Shown piece after piece: positions 13,501 through 25,915 of a DNA stretch of 64,000 nucleotides. The DNA comes from Nipponacmea schrenckii (lineage: Eukaryota; Mollusca; Gastropoda; Lottiidae), in the NCBI GenBank assembly GCA_030562195.1, contig JAUJPP010000007.1, forward strand, positions 23,061,769-23,125,768, given 5' to 3'. A program made the position numbers and the translations under genes. The notes under the pieces are model-generated. The model saw only the letters and a list, made by a program, of their open reading frames with translations. It did no database searches and was not told the origin of the DNA. Position 1 is the first letter of the stretch, and each line of letters begins with the position of its first letter.

Positions 13501-15826
13501 TCTAATAGTATGTATCAACATGTGACCTTTAATTATGTTATATGAATAGATTGAGAGTCCAGTTTCAGATTCAATTTAAACACAGTTTAGCTCTTTGATA
13601 GGGAAAGATAATAGTTATCTATTTCACTTAATGGGACTTTAATCTTCTACTGCATGATGGAACATCCACCTTTATTTACTTTAAAATTGTCTTTGTGATG
13701 ATGATAAATTTGTTAGGCTTACTCGTGATTGATCATTCAAATTTTAAAAAAATGACTCATAATCAAATGCCCATATTACTGACTAGGCTGTTAAAAAGTC
13801 GCCTACTCATTTTACTTTGAATTTACCTAGCTGGCTAATAGACACACTAGATCATGTTATAATTCTTAAAAAGAATCAAAATCAAAATTTTGTTAAAAAT
13901 TAGAGAAAATTTATAAAGAGTCATAGTGAATTCACTGAAAGGGTGGAAATGATTAATTAATAGTATTAACCAAATTTATAGGATATCATTATGTTCCCCT
14001 GGGCAAAATATTAGTAGGTCAAATTGGCTATCCTACTCCTATACCATATGAATTCATTATATCATCAATCATTTCAGAAAAAGCCAAAACTTTAATATGT
14101 TGACAAAACAAAAGAGACAAATAGGGGATTTGATCTAATGCCCCAAAAAACCATCATGCTAAAATGAACAATAGTTAATACAAGATGGTACACTACATGT
14201 TAAAACACTTAAGCTTTATTCACATAGAATCATAATATATTTCATAATAGGAAATAGATCAATCTACTGAATCCTCTTAAATGTGGTGTCTCCTTCCTTA
14301 ATTTGTAATAACCAGTATTTCCACAAACAAAATAAACACATGTAGAAAGGTCTAAATTGTATATGAAATATGAATGTCTGTATTTACCTGTAAATCGACT
14401 TTTAAAATCACTGAAGTCAGTTCCTGTATCTTCTAACACAATAGTATTACCATCATACTTTAATACAGCCCTAAAACAGCAAAATCAAAAGGATATACTG
14501 CATTTTTCTTGCATACAGAACTTATTTAATAATAAAAAATAATATTTAATGAAAGATCGGAGAGTGTCTCAACATCTAACAACTAGATACTAAGCATCAA
14601 TCCAGAAAAAACACCAAAAATCTGACATATTTTGTCAAAAAGAAACACAAATGGCACGCATCCACGCCATTGTCTTAACGTCTTGGCAACCAAGCAACTG
14701 TAGCGCTTTCACTGAGGTCCACCATGAAGCGCCTCCATCCACAGGGGCGCAGGAACGAATTTTAGGTTAGGGGGCAAACTATTTCAAAGTCAAAAAACTG
14801 TTATCATTCATATACCTTTATTTCAAAATTAATCAAATTGTCTGAAGACAGACTTCCTTTCGGATGTTTTCATTATAAAGCTGTTAATGTTTTTTTCAAG
14901 TTTGATTTTATTTAATTAAAACATAAATTATTATTTATTCAAATAATTTGATCGTGATAGACAAACTTATATTCTTTGAGTGTATTACCAGCTTCGAAGG
15001 TTAAAAAAACCAAAGAAATTTACAAATATGGCCATATGAGACAATTGCATAGTTAGGCTACCCGGTACATATAATTATTTTATTTCATTTTCAAAAATTT
15101 TTGGTCCCGCGCCTATGTTCATCCATCATAAGCCATAAGGTATAAATCAAAGGAATGTGGCCCAGTAGCGACAGTCTCCCTGAAGAGTACAAATTGTACG
15201 AAACTCGTTGGAGCGAAACAAGGATTTTCTGCAGAGGAAGATTCTTTAACTCTTAAACATTATTAAATAATATACAAAATATAACATATTTTAGTTAGTA
15301 CCACATCATTATGTGAATACATGTAGGCCTACATCAAAATCAGGGTGCAAATATGTCATCTTTCATTAATTTTAGTTTTCATAATAATAATTTTTCAATA
15401 TATTCTTTTTAATAATTTATTAAAAAATATCACTTTGAATGGTTGCGATAAGAGAATAATTACATCGATATTCTTCATATAATTACATCAATTCCTCATA
15501 AATATCACATTTTGTAACAAAATAGATCTAGCTCTATGAACTTTATATGAAATAAAAATAATTTGAAGAAAGTAAGAAATTTCATACTATTATATATTTA
15601 CTACTCTTATTCCTTATGCAAATGTTACATCTAAGTACTTAACTTTTTATTATTCATGTCTAAGTAATTTTGAAGGGGCGTTCCCAGACATATTCATTGA
15701 CGTGAGAAATTACAAAGAAAACTTTTAAACAACATTGAAAAATACCACTTACCAATTAGTGTCGGTTTTATCAGATCGAACTTCTTCGTAAGCGTCTCTT
15801 AATGATTCTACATCTCCGATAGACAT
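10588..15826 (-). CDS. COTL1: Coactosin-like protein (ADF-H domain F-actin-binding protein), complete, four exons
   Basis: Coactosin-like proteins bind F-actin through a single ADF-homology domain; vertebrate COTL1 also binds 5-lipoxygenase. Exons in transcript order: 15826-15753 (ATG at 15826-15824), 14470-14388, 11490-11333, 10695-10588 (TAA at 10590-10588). They sum to 423 nt, 140 aa plus stop, versus ~142 aa in vertebrates. All junctions are GT-AG with matching phases. Diagnostic stretches are RVVTGDELSKRSKFVFIAWC, KKARSGTDKAHVKN and the C-terminal RKAGGANYGTGQ. The start has A at -3. The last intron is short (10696-11332), intron 1 is 1.28 kb (14471-15752), and intron 2 (11491-14387) holds an inverted HINE-like repeat. 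The neighbour DHX38 is transcribed divergently from 1.05 kb away. Identification is secure. Invertebrate members may be called coactosin rather than COTL1. Confidence 0.95.
12545..13430 (-). mobile_element. Rearranged HINE-like repeat with modules in both orientations
   Basis: A minus-strand 3' terminus (GATAGCTTGCCAGGCAAGG, then TATACGCCCACTGGCAGC) begins at 12782. Core modules before it (about 12660-12780) and at 13155-13200 read in the plus direction (TTTCTTGATGG). Modules at about 13260-13430 read in minus (CACCAAGTTTCATT, AAGAACAAGGGCAATTACTC). It looks like two elements, or a foldback rearrangement, within intron 2 of the coactosin gene. Confidence 0.55.
12966..13028. repeat. Four tandem ~16 bp repeats
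   Basis: Units of the form (G)TTCGATAATGCAAGG / TTGATTATGCAAGG follow one another four times. They sit in the middle of the rearranged HINE-like region, in an intron. Confidence 0.7.
14741..15117. mobile_element. Candidate ~375 bp MITE with imperfect terminal inverted repeats
   Basis: The left end reads ACAGGGGCGCAGGAAC; the right end, reverse-complemented, reads CATAGGCGCGGGACC. The interior is AT-rich with no coding potential. Target duplication is not clear. It lies in intron 1 of the coactosin gene. Confidence 0.4.
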
Positions 15827-16875
15827 TTTGAATAAGTTAAATTGACTAAAATAGAAAAAAATTGTGACTGTCTGAAAGGCTCGCTCGGTGGTTACCGATA
15901 AAACGCCTTGCGCACTTGATTCGAGGTCAGGTGACTTGTCAATTGATTTTTATTCAGTTCTACAATCCCATCCGATTTAACATTAAACTTCAACATGTTG
16001 AACTTAAATAAGAATGAATTTATGAAAGTGAAACTATTTTCTATTTTAATTTGATGTCATGGGTATTTAATTTGTAATTTGTCGTAACATTTGATAATTA
16101 TTTTTTGGAAAGATCACCCGGTACACATGAACCTCATCCTTACAACAAAGCAGACGACATAAATCAACCAATCAAATCGCACGAAGTAGACAAATATGCC
16201 CAAATATGGTAATCTTGCCCCAATAATTTTAAACATCAATCTGATCCGGAGCTTCATTCCGATTATGAAGTCCAGAGTGACCAAACAATTAAAAGTTTTA
16301 ACCTGTCAATTTTACCAGTAGGCTATATCTATATTTAGGTAGTAAATATAGTCCCTATAGGCTAGATCTACATGTTGGACTATTTTTTCCCTGTGTCCAT
16401 GATAGGCTACATTTTTATTTATTGAAGTTTGTAAGTCCACTATCTTGAAAGGGCAAATAAAAATAATTGAATACAATTATATTAAAGCAAATTTATATAT
16501 TCCTTAAACTTTAATTCTCGATCGAAAAGACAGAATCCCTAGTTCATTTCTATGATAGTCTCGAATAAGTAATATCCAAAACTTTGGTAACGTACAAATT
16601 TATTTCCAACTTTTATTTTAGTTTTTAATTCCAATCTACAAAACGCACAATGTAACAATAAGTATTCTTTTTGTATTAAATGGTGGGTCTAAACATTTTA
16701 TAAAGCATATTTCAAGTAAAATATTGCTGTTCGTTGAATATTCTGTTTCGTTACTTAAAAACATAATTTGAAAATTTTGTTATTCCGAAGAACTTCCGGT
16801 AAAAACAAAACGAAACGTGAAGTGAATGTTGATATCAACAATAAACTGAAAAATTGTATATAAAAATATCTTACA
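15827..16875. promoter_or_regulatory. Divergent (head-to-head) promoter region of coactosin-like and DHX38
   Basis: About 1.05 kb separates the two start codons and contains both 5' UTRs and promoters. On the DHX38 side a TATA-like run (TATATAAAAATA) lies at about 16857-16868. That is too close to the ATG to be a usual TATA box and may be within the leader. An AACTTCCGG word (ETS-like) occurs at about 16791-16799. No other motif is certain. Confidence 0.4.
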
Positions 16876-19800
16876 ATGGCTTCATTTGAATTAAATGAGG
16901 TTGAGTGTGTTGACAAACTTGAAGGGTCCAGTGGAAATGAAAAAGGTGGTTTAATTATAATGAAAAAAGGACCATCGAATAAAAAGGACAACATTCAGTT
17001 TTCCAAACCAACACAATCAATTTTGGGTCTTGATAAATTGGCAGCAGAGAAAAGGAAATTACAAGAAAGCCCTGATGTAAGGGAGAAGAGATCCAAAGTG
17101 AAATCATATCTTGATGTTGAAGAGGAAGATGTTGAAAATGATGACAACGATGGTGATAGAAATAGGTCAAAAAAACATTCAAGTATCAAAGAGAGACATT
17201 ATAGGACAACACGTTCAGAGACACCCTCTCATCCAGGTGGTGTAAGTGACACGGTGAAAGAAAAGTTACATCGCCACCATAAAGACAGGGACAGAGGAGT
17301 TTATGCTTCGTCGAAGACTAAAGATTACAAAAGTAAGCACAGAGATCACAGGAGATCAAGGGAAGATGATTATAGAAGCAGTAGGAATAGAGACCTTGGT
17401 GATAGAAGCTACAAAAGACGTGGTTATGATATGTCAGAACGTTCTGAAAGGTCCAGTCATAGAGGAGGTAGCTATAAAGATTGGGAAGAAACTCCGTCTA
17501 GAAGATATAATGATGAACTAGCCACACCAAAGATGAAGCCCAGTGATACTCCTTCACAAACTAATTGGGAAGATGATGATATAACACCTGCTAGAAAATC
17601 AAGTTGGGATCTACTTACCCCAAGATCTGAACAAGATTCTGATAAAAGTCTAAGGAGTAAATCAAGTAGATCAAGTGACCATTCAAGATCAAAGAGATCA
17701 AATAAGTATCCTAGAAATCATATTGATGATACTCCCAAGGCCACACCATCTTATAAATACAATAAATGGATGAGTAATCCTAAGAGAACACCATATAAAA
17801 CTAAAGATGATGAGAAAGAGGAAGACAGATTTAAGTCAGAAGAAGATAAATTAGATTGGGAAGCTGAACAGAAACGGCTGGATAGAGAATGGTATGGTAT
17901 GGATGAAGGATATGATGATGATCACAATCCATTCTCTGGTACCTCAGAAGAATATACAAAGAAGAAAGAAGCAGATATGGAAGCCAAAAAGAAAAAGAGA
18001 ATGTCAGCTAGACAAAGACAGATTAACAAAGATATTGATATGTGGGAAACAAACAGAATGTTAAGAAGTGGTGTTGTTACGAAAACTGATTATGATGAAG
18101 ATTTTGAAGAAGATAATGAAGCAAGAGTACATCTTCTTGTTCATAATATTGTCCCACCTTTCTTAGATGGTCGTATTGTATTCACAAAGCAACCTGAGCC
18201 TGTTGTTCCAGTCAAAGATCCCACATCAGACATGGCGATTGTTTCACGAAAAGGCAGTGCCATAGTTCGTACTTATCGTGAACAGAAAGAACGAAAGAAA
18301 TCACAATTAAAACAATGGGAATTAGCTGGGACAAGAATGGGAGATATTCTAGGAGTACAAAAGAAAGAAGAAGATGAAGATAAAAATCCTGAAGGGGATT
18401 TTAAAGCTGACCATAAGTTTGCAGATCTAATGCAAGATAAAAATGAAGCAGTAAGTGATTTTGCAAAGAGGAAATCTATAACAGCACAAAGAAAATATTT
18501 ACCTATATTCGCTGTAAGAAATGAACTATTGAACATTATACGAGATAACAGTGTTGTTATCATTGTTGGTGAAACTGGTTCTGGAAAAACAACTCAGTTA
18601 ACTCAATATCTTCATGAAGATGGTTATACCAAATTTGGATTGGTTGGATGTACTCAACCTCGACGTGTTGCTGCCATGTCAGTTGCCAAAAGAGTTTCAG
18701 AAGAAATGAGTGTAAATTTAGGAGAGGAAGTAGGCTATGCTATCCGTTTTGAAGACTGTACAAATGAGAATACAATAATAAAATATATGACTGATGGTAT
18801 TTTATTGAGAGAATCTTTAAGGGAATCTGATCTAGATCATTACAGTGCTATTATTATGGATGAAGCTCATGAAAGATCTTTAAATACTGATGTCCTTTTT
18901 GGTTTATTGAGGGATGTAGTATCAAGGAGACAGGATCTTAAATTAATTGTAACTTCTGCTACAATGGATGCAACAAAATTTTCGAATTTTTTTGGCAATG
19001 TTGCTATTTTTAACATTCCTGGTAGAACTTTTCCTGTAGATGTAATGTTCAGTAAGAATCCTGTGGAAGATTATGTTGATTGTTCTGTAAAACAGGCTCT
19101 ACAAGTACATCTTCAGGGATTAGAGGGTGATATGTTGATATTTATGCCTGGTCAAGAAGATATTGAGATTACTTGTGAATTATTAGCTGAAAGATTGGAT
19201 GATTTAGATGATGCCCCACCATTAGCCATATTACCTATTTACTCTCAGTTACCAAGTGATTTACAAGCCAAAATCTTCCAAAAAGCCCCTGATGGTGTAA
19301 GGAAATGTATTGTTGCTACCAATATTGCTGAGACTTCATTAACTGTAGATGGCATAATGTTTGTTATCGATGCAGGGTATTGTAAATTAAAGGTGTACAA
19401 TCCTAAAATTGGTATGGATGCTCTACAGATATACCCAATATCCCAAGCCAATGCCAATCAAAGGTCAGGGCGTGCAGGTCGTACTGGACCTGGTCAGTGT
19501 TATAGACTCTATACGCATAGGCAATATAAAGACGAATTATTAGCTTGTACTGTTCCAGAAATACAAAGGACTAATTTGGCTAATGTTGTTTTGCTGCTGA
19601 AGTCCCTGGGTGTTCAAGATCTTTTACAATTTCATTTCATGGATCCTCCACCTCAAGACAATATCATGAATTCAATGTATCAATTATGGATTCTTGGTGC
19701 ATTAGATAACACTGGCTCTTTGACTCCCATGGGTCGACAAATGGTAGAATTCCCATTAGATCCGGCTCTTTCCAAAATGGTTATTGTTTCCCTAGATATG

Positions 19801-20586
19801 GAATGTAGTGCGGAAATATTAACAATAGTATCTATGTTGTCAGTACCCACCATATTTTATAGACCTAAAGGACGTGAAGAAGATTCGGACTCTGCTCGTG
19901 AAAAGTTTCAGGTTCCAGAGAGTGACCATTTAACATACCTTAATGTGTACCAACAATGGAAAAGAAATAGTTACTCTTCTAATTGGTGCAATGAACATTT
20001 TATTCATATCAAGGCTATGAGAAAAGTGCGGGAAGTTCGACAACAATTAAAAGAGATCATGGACTCACAGAAAATGGAATTAATATCTTGTGGTAATGAG
20101 TGGGATATTGTACGGAAATCTATTTGTTCAGCTTATTTTCACCAAGCTGCTAGATTAAAAGGACTTGGTGAATATGTTAATTGTAGAACTGGTATGCCCT
20201 GTCATCTGCATCCTACTAGTGCTCTGTTCGGTATGGGGTATACTCCAGACTATATTGTTTATCATGAACTAGTTATGACTTCTAAAGAATACATGCAATG
20301 TGTCACATCTGTCGATGGACAATGGCTGGCTGAACTGGGTCCAATGTTTTATAGTATTAAGGATGCTAGTAAGACGAGAGTAGAAAGAAAGAAACAAGCT
20401 TTAAATGAGATGGTTGAAATGGAAGAAGAAATGAAGAGAGCTGATGAACTAATCAAAGCTAGGAAAGAACAGGCTGTTCAAGCTGCCATCTCCAATCACA
20501 AAAGTCAAATAGCAACTCCTGGTAGACGGGAGCCTGGCACGCCTTCTTCAACTCCCAGACGCACACCAGCAAAATTTGGCTTGTAG
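16876..20586 (+). CDS. DHX38: DHX38 / PRP16 DEAH-box pre-mRNA splicing ATP-dependent RNA helicase, single exon, 1236 aa
   Basis: Nuclear spliceosomal helicase; PRP16 orthologues hydrolyse ATP to remodel the spliceosome around the second catalytic step. The N-terminal ~330 residues are charged and RS/RD-rich, including [19 protein letters not shown], typical of this orthologue and not of DHX16 or DHX8. Then come [20 protein letters not shown], Walker A GETGSGKT (565-572), DEAH (662-665), SAT (694-696) and motif [10 protein letters not shown] (862-869), followed by the helicase-associated and OB-fold regions. The C-terminus [11 protein letters not shown] matches the family end. Length is close to the ~1227 aa vertebrate protein. 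The start is fixed by an in-frame TAA at 16861-16863 and a good context (ACA ATG G). The reading frame has no intron, although all other host genes here are split. An intact frame and motifs argue for a working gene. Confidence 0.97.
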   Translation: MASFELNEVECVDKLEGSSGNEKGGLIIMKKGPSNKKDNIQFSKPTQSILGLDKLAAEKRKLQESPDVREKRSKVKSYLDVEEEDVENDDNDGDRNRSKKHSSIKERHYRTTRSETPSHPGGVSDTVKEKLHRHHKDRDRGVYASSKTKDYKSKHRDHRRSREDDYRSSRNRDLGDRSYKRRGYDMSERSERSSHRGGSYKDWEETPSRRYNDELATPKMKPSDTPSQTNWEDDDITPARKSSWDLLTPRSEQDSDKSLRSKSSRSSDHSRSKRSNKYPRNHIDDTPKATPSYKYNKWMSNPKRTPYKTKDDEKEEDRFKSEEDKLDWEAEQKRLDREWYGMDEGYDDDHNPFSGTSEEYTKKKEADMEAKKKKRMSARQRQINKDIDMWETNRMLRSGVVTKTDYDEDFEEDNEARVHLLVHNIVPPFLDGRIVFTKQPEPVVPVKDPTSDMAIVSRKGSAIVRTYREQKERKKSQLKQWELAGTRMGDILGVQKKEEDEDKNPEGDFKADHKFADLMQDKNEAVSDFAKRKSITAQRKYLPIFAVRNELLNIIRDNSVVIIVGETGSGKTTQLTQYLHEDGYTKFGLVGCTQPRRVAAMSVAKRVSEEMSVNLGEEVGYAIRFEDCTNENTIIKYMTDGILLRESLRESDLDHYSAIIMDEAHERSLNTDVLFGLLRDVVSRRQDLKLIVTSATMDATKFSNFFGNVAIFNIPGRTFPVDVMFSKNPVEDYVDCSVKQALQVHLQGLEGDMLIFMPGQEDIEITCELLAERLDDLDDAPPLAILPIYSQLPSDLQAKIFQKAPDGVRKCIVATNIAETSLTVDGIMFVIDAGYCKLKVYNPKIGMDALQIYPISQANANQRSGRAGRTGPGQCYRLYTHRQYKDELLACTVPEIQRTNLANVVLLLKSLGVQDLLQFHFMDPPPQDNIMNSMYQLWILGALDNTGSLTPMGRQMVEFPLDPALSKMVIVSLDMECSAEILTIVSMLSVPTIFYRPKGREEDSDSAREKFQVPESDHLTYLNVYQQWKRNSYSSNWCNEHFIHIKAMRKVREVRQQLKEIMDSQKMELISCGNEWDIVRKSICSAYFHQAARLKGLGEYVNCRTGMPCHLHPTSALFGMGYTPDYIVYHELVMTSKEYMQCVTSVDGQWLAELGPMFYSIKDASKTRVERKKQALNEMVEMEEEMKRADELIKARKEQAVQAAISNHKSQIATPGRREPGTPSSTPRRTPAKFGL

Positions 20587-21596
20587 TGATGTTGAATAGA
20601 CAAAAAAAGTAGATGATTTTTGCTAATTCTTGAATTTTTTCTATAAATGAACCGAGCAATTATCTTTATTCTGTTGATAACTATATGTTTTAGGTTGAAT
20701 GCAAGCATTTTTTGTCTCCATTGGCACCCATTCACTGAATTGTTTTTCTTGAAATGTTCTTGGAGGTGAATAATTAAGGCAACTTAAACATATCAATCAT
20801 TTTATATTCATGAATAATTCTATTCAAGATTAAATGAAACTTGAATCTTATTTCATTAAGTTCTGAACAAATGCAGAGATATACATGTTGGTTTTTTCTG
20901 TTGTTGGTTGGTAATACCCAATGAACAGGACAAACTTTTGTCTTCGAAACGCAAAGCTTCTATTGAACAATTTTCATTAAGTAATGCTTGAAAGAATGTT
21001 TTCAAATCACTGCTGACAAATCAAAAAACAAACATCTTTATTGGATTAGATTTTAAGTTTTAAGAGAAAAAAGTATATCTTATTAAGCTGGAGAACTCTA
21101 TTTCAAGTTGTGTTTATTAAGAAATTTCATTTTATATTTCTGATCTTCATAATGCCAATCTATTACAAAAAAATTCCTTGACATCATTTGGCACCTTCCT
21201 TTCATATGAATATTCCAAACTCCATTTTTTTTTCTCAAAAATCAAAACTTGTGTTTACACTATTTACAGTGTTGATGAGCAGTTAATATCATAGCTATAT
21301 TGTTTACATTTTTCTAATGCAGTCTTGTTCATATGTTATTTTAAACTAATCCATTGCCATATTTCAACTGCAATGAAGCACTCATATTGCTTTACTAATT
21401 CATTATTCTTCAATTCATCCTTATCAAGAAACAGGATTGACATGACATGCTTTGATTGGTTAAAAATACAGTTAAAATGGTCAAATCATTAGATAACAAT
21501 GGAGGCAATAAAAAAAAAAATGAAAAAAAGAAACTAAATTGTAATTTAATTTTGATTAATTATGAGTATTTTATTTGCAATTGAAATGTTCTCTTT
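20587..21596 (+). other. DHX38 3' flank
   Basis: AT-rich sequence after the stop, presumably holding the 3' UTR. AATAAA followed by an A-run is at about 21507-21520 and may be the polyadenylation signal. Nothing else recognised. Confidence 0.4.
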
Positions 21597-22490
21597 ATAC
21601 GCCCACATGAAAATGTGGACGTATATTGCCATCACACACGTCCATCAACAATTACTTGTGTACGCGATACAGGCCAGAGTTTTTATCCAATTTGAATGTA
21701 TATGTGTATGTGTATTCATCTTGATAATATCTCGGACAAGTTTGAAAATGGCACGATTCCAGATGTCAGTTTATGAGTTATGGCCCTTGATTAAATGGAA
21801 AAACGTTAAAATTTACTTGTGTACGCAATAGAAGCTGTAGTTTTCATCTGATTTGAATGAAACTTGGTATGTGTATTCATCTTAATAATATCTCGGACAA
21901 GTTCGAAAATGGCACGATTCCAGATGTCGGTTCATGAGTTATGGCCCTTGATTAAATAAAAAAACGTTAAAATTTACTTGTGTACGCAATAGAAGCTGTA
22001 GTTTTCATCCGATTTGAATGAAACTTGTTATGTGTATTCATCTTGATAATATCTCGGACAAGTTCAAAAATGGCACGATTCCAGATGTCGGTTTATGAGT
22101 TATGGCCCTTGATTAAATGAGAAAACTTTAAAATGTACTTGTGTATGCAATAGAAGCAGTATAAGCTATAGTTTTCATCCGATATGAATGAAACTTGGTA
22201 TGTGTATTCATCTTGATAATGTCTCGCCAGATGCCTGTTTAGGAGTTATTGCCCTTGATTAAATGAGAAAATGTTAAAATTTACTTGTGTACGCAATAGA
22301 AGCTGTAGTTTTTATCTGATTTGAATGAAACTTGGTATGTGTATTCATCTTAATAACATCTCGGACAAGTTCAAAAATGGTGCGATTCCAGATGTCGGTT
22401 TATGAGTTATTGCCCTGGATTAAATGAAAAAACATGGAATATTCTGTTTGCTGAAGTGGGCGTATGTTAGCTTGCCTGGCAAGCTATCTT
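21597..22490 (+). mobile_element. Full-length HINE-like element (~0.9 kb)
   Basis: 5' palindrome ATACGCCCACATGAAAATGTGGACGTAT, then about five ~120 bp core modules (ACTTGTGTACGCAATAGAAGC... GAGTTATGGCCCTTGATTAAAT), then AGTGGGCGTATGTTAG, hairpin CTTGCCTGGCAAG and CTATC. The left flank TGCAATTGAAATGTTCT-CTTT and right flank TTATAAACCTTTATGAATT are continuous in two tandem paralogues at about 22570-22700. This gives a natural empty site and shows insertion within a T-run. Confidence 0.8.
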
Positions 22491-22770
22491 TATAAACCTT
22501 TATGAATTATTGACCTTAAATTTATATAAATCTAATGTTAGATGTTTCAAATGATAGTGATGAATATCTGCAATTGAAATGTTCTTTTTATTAACCTTTA
22601 TGAATTATTGACCTTAAATTTATATAAATCTAATGTTACATGTTCCAATTGATAGTGCTGAATATCTGCAATTGAAATGTTCTTTTTATAAACCTTTATG
22701 AATTATTGACCTTAAATTTATATATATTTAAATCTAATGTTAGATGTTTCAATTGATAGTGATGAAATAT
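22491..22770 (+). repeat. Three tandem ~95 bp repeats
   Basis: The unit AACCTTTATGAATTATTGACC...TCTAATGTTAGATGTTTC...GCAATTGAAATGTTCTTTTTAT occurs three times in direct orientation. The left edge of the array was split by the HINE-like insertion at 21597-22490, because the preceding junction motif lies at 21577-21596. Confidence 0.8.
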
Positions 22771-23362
22771 CACAATGCAGTCATTGACAAGATCTTGGGA
22801 ACTATTGATGAGTTACATAGTTGGTTGAATTTTGTAAAATTCTGTTCACAAGGGCATTAAACCCTGAGTTTGTAATGGATTTAATTACTAAGAGTTATAG
22901 TAATGACAAATAAACATAAATTACAATTTCAAACTTCTCAGAAAGTATATACATGTTATATTCAACAGAAGACTAATAACGGAAGGAAAGATATTGTTAA
23001 GAGATCATTTCCTATCGTTTATCTTTGATTTTAAAACTATACTCAGGATTTTAAATACATGTAGGCCTACTTCAAAACTGTCTTTTTACTTTCCCCATGA
23101 TTTGCTTCTTAAACAATATATAAAATGAGAGTTCTACTTTAATTAGTGCATGTGTTGTATGTATAGTTGAAATTCATTTAAAAAACTGTTATAATGATTT
23201 TAAAGAATTGTAGTTTCTTTTAGTATGAAATAGTATAATTTGTTGCATCTTCTATTTCATCAAATTTTGTATTGGGGTAATAAGGTGTATTGCTATTGCA
23301 ATTCTATGCTTTAGATTTTGTATATTTAAGTTAAAAAATATATAGTGTTTGGAATCATTTTT
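22771..23362. other. Intergenic sequence
   Basis: AT-rich; no gene or clear repeat recognised. Confidence 0.4.
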
Positions 23363-25511
23363 ATACGCCCACATGAAATGGGGGGGGCGTATATTGTCGT
23401 CACCCACATCCGTCCGTCCGTCCGTCCACAATTGCTCGTAAACACTCTACACGGTGTAATTCTTGACGGATTTAGATGAAACTTAATATGAGTGTTTATG
23501 ATCACGGAAGGATGAACCCTATTGAAAATCAGCGAGATCGGAAAAAAATTAGTATGAGTTCGTGCCCTTGTTCTTGAATGGCTCGTAAACACTCTACAAC
23601 GTGCAATTCTTGACCGATTTTGATTAAACTTGGTGTGAGAGTATGTTATAACTCAAGGATAAACCCTATCGAAAATCAGCGAAATCGAAAAGCATTTAGT
23701 ATGAGTTATTGCCCTTGTTCTTGAAAACGCGTTCAATTTTAGCTTGTAAATACTCTTGAGAGAACAATTTTTAATGGATTTTAATGAAACTTGGCTTGAG
23801 TATTTGTTATCACCCAAGGATGAAGTCTATTGAAAACCAGTCAAATCGAAAAAAAATTAATATCAGTTATTGCCCTTGTTTTTGAAAACGCGTTCAATTT
23901 TTAGCTTGTAAACACTCTACAAAGCACAGTTATTGACCGATTTTGACGAAACTTGCTGAAATTGTTTAATATCACCCAAGAATGAACCCTTTTGAAAATA
24001 GCACGTATCGAAATATATTTAATAGGAATTATTGCCCTTGCTCTATAAAATGTGTTGGATTTTTGCCTTGTAAACACTCTACAAGTCACAATTCTTGAGC
24101 GATTTTGACATAACTTGGCATGAGTATTTGTAATCACCTAAGGATGAACCCTATTGAAATTCAGTTAAATCGAAAAATATTTAGTATCAGTTATTGCCCT
24201 TGTGTTTGAAAACGCGTTCAATTTTAGCTTGTAAGCACTCTAGAAAGAACAATTCTTAATGGATTTTGATAAAACTTGGCTTGAGTATTTGTTTTTACCC
24301 AAGGATGAACCTTATTGAAAAGCAAATAAATCGAAATATACTAAGAGTCAGTTATTGCCCTTGTGTTTGAAAACGGGTTAACTTTTTGGCTAATAAACAC
24401 TCTAGAAGGTACAATTCATGACCAATGTTGACAAAACTCACTGAAATTGTTGGATATCGCAAGGGATGAGCCTAATTGAAAATTAAAAATATCAAAATAT
24501 ATCTAATATGAATTATTGCCCTTGTTCCTTTAAACGCGTTCGATTTTTGTCTCGTAAACACTCTACATGGCACAATTCTTGATGGATTTCGATGAAACTT
24601 GGTGTGAGAGTGTGTTATAACTCAAGGATGAACCCTATTAAAAATCAGCGAAATCGAAAAACTTTTAAGTATGAGTTACTGCCCTTGTTCTTGAAAATGC
24701 ATTCAATTTTAGCTTGTAAACACTCTAGATAGAACTATTTTTAATGGATTTTAATTAACTTTGGCTTGAGTATTTGTTTTTACCCAAGGATGAACCCTAT
24801 TATAAATCAAATAAATAGAAATATATTTAGTGTCAGTTATAGCCCTTGTTCTTGAAAACGCGTTCAATTTTAGCTTGTAAACACTCTAGAAAGAACAATT
24901 TTTAATGGATTTTGATGTAACTTGGCTGGAGTATTTGTTGTCTCCCAAGGATAAACCCTATTGAAAATCGAAAAATATTTAGTACAAGTTATTGACCTTG
25001 TTTTTGAAAACGCGTTCAATTTAACTCGTAAACACTCTAGAAAGAACAATTTTGAATGGATTTTGATGAAACTTGGCTTTAGTATGTGTTTTCTCACAAG
25101 GATAAACCCTATTGAAAATCAGATAAATCGAAAAATATTTAGTGTCCGTTATTGCGCCTGTTTTCAAAAACGCTTTCAATTTTTGGCTTGTGAACACTCT
25201 AAACATTCCTTTTTGACAAAACTCGCTGAAATTGTTTAATATCAACCAAGGATGAGCCTTATTAAGAATTAAAAATATCAAAATATTATTAAGGGTGAAC
25301 CCTATTGCAAATCATAAAAATACCGAAAAATATTTAATGAGTTGTTATTAGGTACAATTCTTGACAGTTTTTTATGAAACTAGAGACCCTAGAAAAAAAT
25401 AGGTTGGAAGGTTGAATATTTCATTCCACTTATTGTAACCTTACTGAAAAGTTTTTATTTGAAATAAATGCTGCCAGTGGGCGTATATTACCTTGCCTGG
25501 CAAGCTATCTT
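23363..25511 (+). mobile_element. Full-length HINE-like element with twelve ~160 bp core repeats
   Basis: 5' palindrome ATACGCCCACATGAAATGGGGGGGGCGTAT, TATTGTCGTCACCCACATCC, then (GTCC)n at about 23408-23428. Twelve tandem modules follow, each beginning near the word AACACTCTA. Starts are at 23441, 23588, 23749, 23911, 24073, 24233, 24396, 24557, 24719, 24880, 25031 and 25193, a spacing mostly of 160-163. It ends AATGCTGCCAGTGGGCGTATATTAC, hairpin CTTGCCTGGCAAG and CTATCT. No protein is encoded; the short frames inside are translations of the modules. Confidence 0.85.
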
Positions 25512-25517
25512 TTTTCT

Positions 25518-25915
25518 ATACGCCCACATGAAATGGGGTCATGAGGCTTTTTGTCGTCTTTCATGTCTGTTATTTATTTATTGCCATTGTTCTTGAAATG
25601 CTTGTAAACACTCTATAAGTTGCAATTATTGACGGATTTTGATGAAACTTGGGTGTGGGCATTTGTAATCACCAAAGATTGAACTCTTTTGAATATCAGA
25701 AAAATATTTGAGTTATTGTCCTTGTTCTTAAAAAATCGTTGTATTTTGAGATCCTTAACACTTTTAAGACAAATGAATTTTGATAATTTTGTAATCACGC
25801 GAAGATGAAGCTTATTTAATGAAAGAAAAATCAAATAATACATTATATGACTTATTGCCTTTTAAAGTTCAATTTTTATCTAATTATCACCTACAGACAC
25901 AATTCAAGGTATTGA
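25518..25915 (+). mobile_element. 3'-truncated HINE-like element
   Basis: A new 5' end (ATACGCCCACATGAAATGGGG) starts six bases after the preceding element's 3' hairpin tail. About two modules follow (GTAAACACTCTATAAG, GATGAAACTTGG), and the similarity fades before any 3' hairpin. Confidence 0.65.

Noticed and set aside
21562..21831. 89-codon frame starting MSILFAIEMF
   Set aside because: It runs across the 5' end and first modules of a HINE-like element.
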